Origin: Acidimicrobiaceae bacterium
Lineage (GTDB): Bacteria > Actinomycetota > Acidimicrobiia > Acidimicrobiales > UBA8190
Assembly: GCA_003453695.1 (NCBI GenBank)
Contig: DMNK01000036.1
Coordinates: 16,676-35,867 of the forward strand
DNA: 19,192 nt
Direction of reading: 5' to 3'
Shown: in pieces, positions 14,824 to 19,192 of the stretch
Layout: each line of letters begins with the position of its first letter
How positions within the stretch are numbered: the stretch's first letter is position 1
Notes under the pieces: generated by a model
The model's database searches: none
Told to the model about the DNA's origin: nothing
The model's input: the letters and a program-made list of their open reading frames with translations, nothing else
Translations under genes and position numbers: made by a program

Positions 14824-15144
14824 ATGCCGAAGTATCTGGTAGAGGCGTCGTACGTCGGCGATGGCGTCCAAGGGCTCCGCAAGGAGGGCGGTTCGGCGCG
14901 GCGGAGCGTTCTCGAGAAGGCGTGCGCCAGTGTCGGCGGATCGGTCGAAGCCTTCTATTTCGCCTTCGGAGAGTCTGACGTGGTGACGATCCTGGACCTT
15001 CCCGACAATGTCACGGCTGCAGGGATCGCCCTTCTCGTCGGGTCGAGTGGGAAGGTGAGCCTGCGCACCACCGTTCTCCTCACGCCGGAGGAGATCGACG
15101 CCGCCGGCAAGGTGGGCGCCGACTACTCGCCGCCCGGAGGCTGA
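14824..15144 (+). CDS. GYD domain-containing protein
   Basis: A 106-residue protein matching the small GYD family (PF08734): MPKYLVEASYVGDGVQGL at the start, KEGGSARR at about 21-28, then SVGGSVEAFYFAFGESDVVT (about 38-57) and IALLVGSSGKVSLRTTVLLT (about 69-88), ending with TPEEIDAA. The fold is a ferredoxin-like dimeric alpha/beta barrel; the biochemical role of the family is unknown. ATG 14824 is fixed by AAGGAGG at 14813-14819 with about 4-5 nt spacing, so the longer in-frame ORF starting at 14719 is not used. An 11-bp hairpin stands just before the ribosome binding site. It lies downstream of whiB, but hairpins on both sides suggest it may be transcribed alone. Confidence 0.88.
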   Translation: MPKYLVEASYVGDGVQGLRKEGGSARRSVLEKACASVGGSVEAFYFAFGESDVVTILDLPDNVTAAGIALLVGSSGKVSLRTTVLLTPEEIDAAGKVGADYSPPGG

Positions 15145-15169
15145 CCTTCCACTGGGCGGGTAGGGCGCA

Positions 15170-15188
15170 AGGGGGGCACCGGCCCCCT
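15170..15188 (+). terminator. GC-rich hairpin between GYD and DUF2127 genes
   Basis: AGGGGGGC (15170-15177) can pair with GCCCCCT (15182-15188) with one extra G and an ACCG loop. It lies 25 bp after the GYD stop and 11 bp before the next start, so it is either a terminator or a leader structure of the next gene. No T-run. Confidence 0.35.
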
Positions 15189-15199
15189 GGCTGCCCACG

Positions 15200-15697
15200 A
15201 TGAAGCTCCGACGGCGGCGTGGAGCAGGGGGTGATGCGCTCGACGCCACCTTCGACATCGCGCTCGTCCTCAAGGGGCTCGACGGCCTGCTCGAGCTGGC
15301 GGGGGGCGTGCTCCTGCTGGCCTTCTCGCCTGCCAGCATCGACGCTCTCGCCCGGCGGCTCACGACCCACGAGCTCTCGCAGGACCCGCACGACTTCTGG
15401 GCCCGTCACCTGCTCCATCTGACCGGCGATCTCCACAAGACGCAGGTCTTCGGCGCTGTGTACTTGCTCACCCACGGGGCGGTGAAGCTGGCCATCGTGG
15501 TCGGGCTCCTGCGCAGAGAGCGGTGGGCCTACCCGGTGGCCTTCGTCTTCCTGGGCGGGTTCGTCGTCTACCAGGTCTACCGCTTGACCTACGCACCTTC
15601 GGTGGGACTGGCGCTGTTGACGGCCTTCGATCTGTTCATCATCTGGCTGACCTGGCGGGAGTATCGGCGGACCCGTCACAGAGCCCTCGTACCGTGA
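15200..15697 (+). CDS. DUF2127 family membrane protein
   Basis: A 165-residue integral membrane protein with four hydrophobic segments: about 19-42 (ALVLKGLDGLLELAGGVLLL), 84-103 (GAVYLLTHGAVKLAIVVGLL), 110-130 (AYPVAFVFLGGFVVYQVYRL) and 134-152 (SVGLALLTAFDLFIIWLTW). The stretch HDFWARHLLHLTGDLHKTQV between helices 1 and 2, the THGAVKL motif, and WLTWREYRR at the end are typical of DUF2127 (PF09900). Family function is unknown. ATG 15200 is the best start, giving a basic N-terminus (MKLRRRRG); a Shine-Dalgarno sequence is not obvious, but a GC-rich hairpin precedes it. It is the last plus-strand gene before the opposing block at 15755-17590. Confidence 0.88.
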   Translation: MKLRRRRGAGGDALDATFDIALVLKGLDGLLELAGGVLLLAFSPASIDALARRLTTHELSQDPHDFWARHLLHLTGDLHKTQVFGAVYLLTHGAVKLAIVVGLLRRERWAYPVAFVFLGGFVVYQVYRLTYAPSVGLALLTAFDLFIIWLTWREYRRTRHRALVP

Positions 15698-15754
15698 TCC
15701 GGAGCTCGCCGTCCGCCGTGGCCCGAACCACATGGGCGCCGGGCTCACCGGCCA

Positions 15755-15946
15755 TCAACCTGTGGCCTTGATCTTGCTCGTCCTTTCGTCTCCCACCGAG
15801 GAGGCCGTCCACCGGCGCAGGCCGAGGACGTGACCCGACGAGAAGGTCAGCCCCATCACCCTGTAGCCGGAGACCCGCTCACCGTCGCCTTCGGGCAGCA
15901 CCGGATGTTCTTCGAGAGCCGGCGCGTACTGTGCGGGCGCGTGCAT
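15755..15946 (-). pseudogene. N-terminal fragment of an uncharacterised actinobacterial protein
   Basis: A 63-residue open segment starting 10 nt after the stop of the DinB/MDMPI-like gene on the same strand. The part EEHPVLPEGDGERVSGYRVM and then GLTFSSGHVLGLRRWTASSV looks like the N-terminus of a much longer conserved protein family of unknown function that I recall only from its GYxVMGLxFxSGHVLxLRR pattern. After SSVG the sequence changes to a short low-quality end (DERTSKIKATG), where the family would continue for well over a hundred residues. I therefore read it as a gene truncated by a deletion or frameshift. A weak GAGG lies ahead of ATG 15946, so it may still be translated. It could instead be a chance ORF. 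Confidence 0.4.
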
Positions 15947-15956
15947 GGCGTGGGCC

Positions 15957-16583
15957 TCAGCGGCGGCGCCGAAGGATGTCGACGCCGGCCCCCTGCAGGT
16001 CGACCAGGGCGGCCTTGCGCCCGGTCATGGCCTGGAGGAGCGGCAACATCGGGCCCGACACCTCGGGGCCACTCCCGTGCGACCAGGCGGTGTCGGTAGC
16101 TTGCAGAGACAATCCGGCGATGCGTCGCTTGGTCCCGATGATCAGGTTGGACCCCTTGAAGAAGTCGGCGACCTGTACGAGCGATTCCGTCGGGTACTGA
16201 TGCGAGATGCCGAGCGGCCTTCGGATGTCCTCTGCGTGCAGGAGGGTCTCGCCCATCATGGTGAGCGGCGGTCCGGGAGGGCCCTTCCTCGACGCGACGA
16301 TCCCCTCGAAGCCGCGCAGCGTGTCGCCCGGTGTGGCGCCGCGCTCAGCAGCGATGTCCCTTGCCTGCAATCGGGTCAGACGAAACCCCGAGCCCATGAG
16401 CTTGGGAAAGAAGCTGGCCGGCGTGATCTTGGCCGTAGCCGTCATGTGCGCCAGGACGTCTCGGACCGTCCATGCGTCGCACAGCGATGGCGTGTCCCAG
16501 CGCTCGTCGCTCAGCCCCGACAAGTCCGCAGCGAGCGAGGTGCGCTCCGCTTGGACGGTCGGCCAAATGTCGATCTTGGCCAT
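15957..16583 (-). CDS. DinB-like/maleylpyruvate isomerase family mycothiol-dependent protein
   Basis: A 208-residue four-helix-bundle protein of the TIGR03083/MDMPI_N type. Family marks are WDTPSLCDAWTVRDVLAHMTA (29-49) and GETLLHAEDIRRPLG (111-125). His46 together with Glu112 and His116 (an E-x3-H pair) matches the metal triad known from Corynebacterium maleylpyruvate isomerase. Such enzymes use mycothiol as cofactor or substrate for isomerisation or S-transfer in the cytosol. The start is ATG 16583, preceded by GAGGGAGG; the longer ORF reading upstream is not supported. It is third in a minus-strand block after a receiver and a phosphatase-like gene. Because the window's homogentisate operon lacks a maleylacetoacetate isomerase, that role is conceivable, but the family is broad and the distance is 9 kb. 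Confidence 0.85.
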   Translation of the reverse strand: MAKIDIWPTVQAERTSLAADLSGLSDERWDTPSLCDAWTVRDVLAHMTATAKITPASFFPKLMGSGFRLTRLQARDIAAERGATPGDTLRGFEGIVASRKGPPGPPLTMMGETLLHAEDIRRPLGISHQYPTESLVQVADFFKGSNLIIGTKRRIAGLSLQATDTAWSHGSGPEVSGPMLPLLQAMTGRKAALVDLQGAGVDILRRRR

Positions 16584-16656
16584 CTGTGCCCTCCCTCGCC
16601 TGGCCAGTCCCGCTCTGGACGTTCCTACGGTTCCCACCCGTCGACGGGTCGCCCGG

Positions 16657-17100
16657 TCAGCCGAGTTCTGCGAGGCCTTGCCGCACCCATGCCTTGAGCT
16701 CGTCTGATTGCGCCCATGGGGCGCCGTCGGCCTCCGCCCGCGCCACCACCTCATCGGCAGGCGCCCCAGCACGCAACCCGGCGTAGAGGTACACCAACGC
16801 CGATGACCTGGGACCTGTCCGGCAGGTGACGAGGGTCGGTCGTGGCAGCTCGTCGAGGGCGGCGACCTGGCGGCGGGCAAGGTCCATATCGAGGGGGACC
16901 GGCGGGTCGGACACCACGTTGGCGGATCGATCGACGGCGGCCTGCACCTCCCCGTACGACATGCCTCCGTCCATCGAGGCGAAGGCCTCACCGCAGAGGA
17001 ACAACCAGGACGCTGCATGGTGATCGCGGGCGAATGCGGGCGGATCGTCGATCAGGCCGCGGTTGTGGATCAGATCGGTTGGGGTGTCGAAGGTGGCCAC
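16657..17100 (-). CDS. small protein tyrosine phosphatase-like protein (DUF442-like)
   Basis: A 147-residue protein with a phosphatase loop CRTGPRSS (Cys93 to Ser100) in a strand-loop-helix context (PTLVTCRTGPRSSALVYLYA). The C-x-[ST]-G-x-R-S form is the one found in the beta-lactamase-hydrolase-linked phosphatase family (DUF442). A region DMDLARRQVAALDELPRP precedes it, as in that family. A second Cys (FLCGEAF, residue 36) is present. The start is placed at GTG 17100, 22 nt after the receiver gene stop; the ORF also allows ATG 17169, which would overlap the receiver gene. No strong Shine-Dalgarno sequence is seen, which fits translational coupling. Its partner may be a regulator encoded next door or a persulphide-type substrate as for some DUF442 proteins; neither can be shown here. 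Confidence 0.7.
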   Translation of the reverse strand: MATFDTPTDLIHNRGLIDDPPAFARDHHAASWLFLCGEAFASMDGGMSYGEVQAAVDRSANVVSDPPVPLDMDLARRQVAALDELPRPTLVTCRTGPRSSALVYLYAGLRAGAPADEVVARAEADGAPWAQSDELKAWVRQGLAELG

Positions 17101-17122
17101 GGTTCGAAGCCTAGGCCCGGCG

Positions 17123-17590
17123 CTATGCGTCAGCAGAAGGAGCTGACATGTTCGACGGCACTCGAACACGTCCCTTCCCGTGGACGGCGGCTCTGTACCG
17201 ACCTTGCGAGAAGCTCGTCTCCAGCGCGGCAGCGACAGCCTCGATCAAACGAGCGGCACTGATCGGCTTGAGGAAGAAGGTGTGAATTTTGTCCCGCCTC
17301 GCCATGACCTCGGTGTCGTAGTCGTTCCCGGAGATCAGCACGACGGGCGGAGGGTCATAGAGACGATCGAGGAGCCCGAAGCCGTCGAGAACGGGCATGC
17401 GCACGTCGAGCACGATGGCGCCAACCGGTATCTCCCGAAGGCGCCGCAGGGCGACGAAGCCATCGGAGGCCTCTTCGACCGACCACCCGGCAGTCCGGAG
17501 GATGGCGGCCCAGGACGTCCTCACCCCATCGTCGTCCTCGACGACTAGGACGTCGGTCGGGCCCAGCGCCGTCGATGCCTCCACTGACAT
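17123..17590 (-). CDS. stand-alone response regulator receiver protein
   Basis: A 155-residue CheY-like protein. The acidic pocket is VVEDDD (16-21), the phospho-acceptor is Asp62 (IVLDVRMPVLDG), the switch residue Ser87 (VVLISGNDYD) and the conserved Lys108 (FFLKPI). There is no output domain: after the receiver (about 12-125) only about 30 basic residues follow. It could act by protein contact or as a phosphate sink; no histidine kinase gene is in the window. ATG 17590 is preceded by GGGAGG with good spacing; an upstream ATG at 17629 would add 13 residues without a better site. A DosR/DevR-type palindrome is centred 65 bp upstream of this start, and the phosphatase-like and DinB-like genes follow closely on the same strand. 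Confidence 0.9.
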   Translation of the reverse strand: MSVEASTALGPTDVLVVEDDDGVRTSWAAILRTAGWSVEEASDGFVALRRLREIPVGAIVLDVRMPVLDGFGLLDRLYDPPPVVLISGNDYDTEVMARRDKIHTFFLKPISAARLIEAVAAALETSFSQGRYRAAVHGKGRVRVPSNMSAPSADA

Positions 17591-17645
17591 CAGAGGCCGC
17601 CTCCCTCCCCAATTTCTGCAGCCGACCACGACTCGCGGCGGCCGA

Positions 17646-17665
17646 ATAGGGACTTTGGTCCCCGA
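17646..17665. promoter_or_regulatory. DosR/DevR-type box upstream of the receiver gene
   Basis: The core GGGACTTTGGTCCC (17649-17662) matches 13 of 14 positions of the mycobacterial DosR core GGGACTWWAGTCCC, and 16 of 20 over the full consensus. DosR activates genes in hypoxia and NO stress. The box is centred 65 bp upstream of the receiver start, a normal place for such an activator site. A site this specific is unlikely by chance, but the regulator itself is not in the window. Confidence 0.62.
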
Positions 17666-17895
17666 TCGGGCGTCCCTGGGGCGATGTGATCCGGTCAGAG
17701 TGCGGCCTATGGCACGGATCCGGTCGAGAACCTCACTGGGTCGGCGCTCTGCGGAAGACAGCCCAGTATCTGTGGCGACAGCAACGCGTTTCGTGAAGGT
17801 GCCGCCGACGCCTTGGCCCCGCCAGAAAGGAGGAAGGGGGCCCTCACTCTGGCCCCGTGTTCACGGTTCAAAACCTGGTGCCCGGCGTGGCTAAC

Positions 17896-17928
17896 ATAAC
17901 GCTTGTCGTTAATAACGTGGCTCGTTAT
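17896..17928. promoter_or_regulatory. paired operators overlapping the higBA promoter
   Basis: Two inverted repeats stand in tandem, 16 bp apart: ATAACG-CTTGT-CGTTAA (17896-17912; 5 of 6 arm pairs) and ATAACG-TGGCT-CGTTAT (17912-17928; perfect). Both have a 5-bp spacer and they share a base. They cover the -35 to -10 region of higBA, so the HigA antitoxin very probably binds here to repress its own operon. Confidence 0.65.
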
Positions 17929-17931
17929 ACT
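17903..17931 (+). promoter_or_regulatory. higBA promoter, apparently leaderless
   Basis: TTGTCG (17903-17908) and TATACT (17926-17931) are separated by 17 bp. The expected transcription start, about 7 bases past the -10, is 17938-17940, which coincides with the GTG start codon of higB. No Shine-Dalgarno sequence exists between the -10 and the GTG, so the mRNA is probably leaderless. Confidence 0.6.
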
Positions 17932-17939
17932 CTCTCCTA

Positions 17940-18221
17940 GTGATTAGGTCGTTCGCCAACCGAGACACCGAGAGCGTTTGGCGACGACAGCGAGTGCGGA
18001 AGCTCGACGAGGCTGTGCAGCGTGTCGCCCTGCGCAAGCTCCTCATCCTCGACGCCGCTGATGCTCTCGTGGACCTACGCATACCTCCGGGCAACAGGCT
18101 CGAGAAGCTCCGGGGGGACAGAGCCGGCCGGTACAGCATTCGGATCAACGACCAATGGCGGATCTGCTTTCGGTGGACCGAGTCGGGCCCCGAGGCCGTC
18201 GAGATCGTCGACTACCACTGA
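17940..18221 (+). CDS. higB: HigB-type toxin of a type II toxin-antitoxin system
   Basis: A 93-residue RelE/ParE-superfamily protein of the HigB kind, a ribosome-dependent mRNA endonuclease. The family pattern is clear: MIRSFANRDTESVWR at the start, then RALRK-like VALRKLLILDAADAL (29-43), PPGNRLEKLRGDRAGRYSIR (49-68) and INDQWRICFRW (69-79), ending VEIVDYH. Basic residues in the last two blocks are those usually needed for activity, and all seem intact. GTG 17940 is at the predicted transcription start, so the toxin would be read from a leaderless mRNA, while the antitoxin has a strong ribosome binding site; that difference could set the toxin-to-antitoxin ratio. The toxin-first gene order is the normal one for hig modules. 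Confidence 0.92.
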   Translation: MIRSFANRDTESVWRRQRVRKLDEAVQRVALRKLLILDAADALVDLRIPPGNRLEKLRGDRAGRYSIRINDQWRICFRWTESGPEAVEIVDYH

Positions 18222-18230
18222 GGAGGCACG

Positions 18231-18530
18231 ATGACGGGCAAGACAATGGCTCCCATCCATCCGGGAGAGGTGCTCCAGGAGGAGTACCTCTCGCCGCTTG
18301 GCGTCACCCAGCACAGACTGGCCGTCGCCGTCGGCGTTCCCCCGCGTCGGATAAACGAGATCGTCCATGGAAAGCGTGGGATCTCCGCCGACACTGCATT
18401 GCGCTTGGCTCGGTACTTCGGTACCAGTGAGCGCTTCTGGCTCAATCTTCAGTCTCGTTACGACATCGAACTCGAGCGCGACCGCCTGGCACACGAGCTG
18501 GAGGAGATCAAGCCGCTTCGAAGTGCATGA
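18231..18530 (+). CDS. higA: HigA-type antitoxin
   Basis: A 99-residue XRE-family DNA-binding antitoxin. APIHPGEVLQEEYLSPLGVT (7-26) is the hallmark of HigA/VapI-type antitoxins, followed by a helix-turn-helix (QHRLAVAVGVPPRRINEIVH, 27-46) and ADTALRLARYFGTSERFWLN (53-72). The C-terminal helix (ELERDRLAHELEEIKPL) probably contacts the toxin or dimerises. ATG 18231 follows AGGAGG at 18221-18226, which overlaps the toxin stop by one base; the intergenic gap is 9 nt. It should neutralise HigB and repress the operon by binding the two inverted repeats upstream. The module sits at the edge of a gene-poor, lower-GC region with an IS remnant, typical of a mobile addiction module. Confidence 0.93.
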   Translation: MTGKTMAPIHPGEVLQEEYLSPLGVTQHRLAVAVGVPPRRINEIVHGKRGISADTALRLARYFGTSERFWLNLQSRYDIELERDRLAHELEEIKPLRSA

Positions 18531-19073
18531 GCAGTGAGACACCAGAACAGATATTCGGCGAGCAACAACTCTCGGCCAAGTAGGCCACAGATCGCCGACT
18601 CGGGCGCGGCCAGGAGATTGAGAGTCCCTTCACAAGCCCGCTCGAGATGACCTGATCTGCTCGGCTCCTGGATCGATACCGTGCGGCCTGGACAGCCTCT
18701 GGCCCGGCCGCCGGGGGGTGGGGTAGCCGGCAGTTGCGCGCAGGGGCCGTGTTGTTACCGCTCGGTCGGGAATTGTCGATATGCGCTCTCGGGCGGCGAA
18801 CAGAACGGCGATGAAATCTTTGGCGTAGTGAGTCGCGACCCTGCCTGTCATCTCACCCCGAGTACTAGATCGAGACCTTTGGGCGAATGTCGCTGATCGG
18901 CTTTCGCGCAAATACTGAGGCCAAGAACCCTCGCCCAGTGGTCAGCCCCACCATGAAGAACTCCCTAACTTGCTACGAGGGCGGCGGCGGCTGAGCCGAC
19001 GAATCTGGATTTCCAATCATCTGGATGATGCTCTGGCCAGTCTGATCATCCACCACAGTGAGAACGTCTTGAT
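18531..19073. other. gene-poor, lower-GC stretch between higA and IS remnant
   Basis: No gene is supported in these 543 bases. The sequence is visibly less GC-rich than the rest (for example around 18800-18960). On the minus strand 18973 to about 19094 is open with a polar, protein-like end (VLTVVDDQTGQSIIQMIGNP) that may be the C-terminus of a displaced gene, and 18630-18911 is open too, but neither has a start or a family I recognise. It reads like accumulated debris from insertions. Confidence 0.45.
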
Positions 19074-19192
19074 TTACGACTTGCTCTGATTGTCCAGATG
19101 CATGGGGGTGCCGTAGACGGGGAGATCGACGTAGGACACCACCGGGCGCTCTTTCACCTGGGCCCGACCGCCACAGCTCGGACACCGGACGT
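19074..19192 (-). pseudogene. N-terminal remnant of ISL3-family transposase, cut by window edge
   Basis: Reading on the minus strand from 19190, the frame gives RCPSCGGRAQVKERPVV then SYVDLPVYGTPMHL, the zinc-ribbon and following strand found near the N-terminus of ISL3-type transposases. A normal copy would go on with a Trp/Arg-rich segment and a second Cys pair; here it changes abruptly at about 19094 to DNQSKS and a TAA at 19076-19074. The transposase is therefore broken, joined to unrelated DNA. The upstream part lies outside the window. The family call rests on the Cys pair and the VDLPVYG motif. Confidence 0.6.

Noticed and set aside
17837..17856. Hairpin GGGGCC/GGCCCC in the gap before higBA
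   Set aside because: Only 6 bp with an 8-nt loop in very GC-rich DNA and no gene ending nearby; such stems occur by chance here.
17865..17875. GGTTCAAAACC, which resembles a tRNA T-loop
   Set aside because: The flanking bases do not form a T-stem and no acceptor, D or anticodon arm could be fitted around it.
18630..18911. Open frame of 93 codons on the minus strand in the gene-poor tail
   Set aside because: Mostly Arg/Ser/Pro-rich with no ribosome binding site and no family I recognise; only a central part (HYAKDFIAVLFAARER) looks protein-like.
18973..19185. Open frame of 70 codons on the minus strand across the transposase remnant
   Set aside because: Its first third is an out-of-frame reading of the transposase remnant, so it is a chimera and not a gene; only its end may be ancestral coding sequence.

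Overview
The window is very GC-rich DNA from an actinobacterium. The visible support is a WhiB-type iron-sulphur regulator, two F420-dependent luciferase-like oxidoreductases, a protein of the mycothiol-dependent DinB/maleylpyruvate isomerase family, a DUF2510 protein, an ECF sigma factor with a zinc anti-sigma factor, and frequent GTG/TTG starts. A lineage such as Acidimicrobiia would fit, but that is inference; the sequence alone does not fix it.

Layout. 109-1611 (+): an LLM oxidoreductase and a small SprT-like zinc peptidase. 1646-2152 (-): an Lrp/AsnC regulator divergent from the main metabolic operon. 2280-6716 (+): phhA, hppD, fahA and hmgA, which take phenylalanine through tyrosine, 4-hydroxyphenylpyruvate and homogentisate to fumarate and acetoacetate. 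No maleylacetoacetate isomerase is in the cluster. 6962-8820 (-): an SDR and a second LLM oxidoreductase. 8865-9362 (+): a COG4315-type lipoprotein. 9405-10702 (-): a translationally coupled ECF sigma/anti-sigma pair. 10811-12655 (+): a tiny Cys-pair ORF, a two-helix DUF2510 membrane protein and an epoxide-hydrolase-like alpha/beta hydrolase overlapping it by 4 nt. 12656-13529 (-): a DUF4239-like membrane gene broken by in-frame stops. 13704-15697 (+): a class III cyclase domain protein, a WhiB protein, a GYD-domain protein and a DUF2127 membrane protein. 15755-17590 (-): a possible operon of a stand-alone receiver, a small tyrosine-phosphatase-like protein, a DinB/MDMPI-like protein and a truncated fragment, preceded by a near-consensus DosR/DevR-type palindrome. 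17896-18530 (+): a higBA toxin-antitoxin module with paired operators and an apparently leaderless promoter. 18531-19192: lower-GC, gene-poor DNA ending in the N-terminal remnant of an ISL3-type transposase that runs off the window.

The coherent metabolic unit is the aromatic amino acid catabolic operon with its likely Lrp/AsnC regulator. The right third is a regulatory and accessory area (receiver, cyclase, WhiB, toxin-antitoxin, IS remnant, decayed genes) and holds the observations most worth checking. No CRISPR array, rRNA or tRNA gene was seen.
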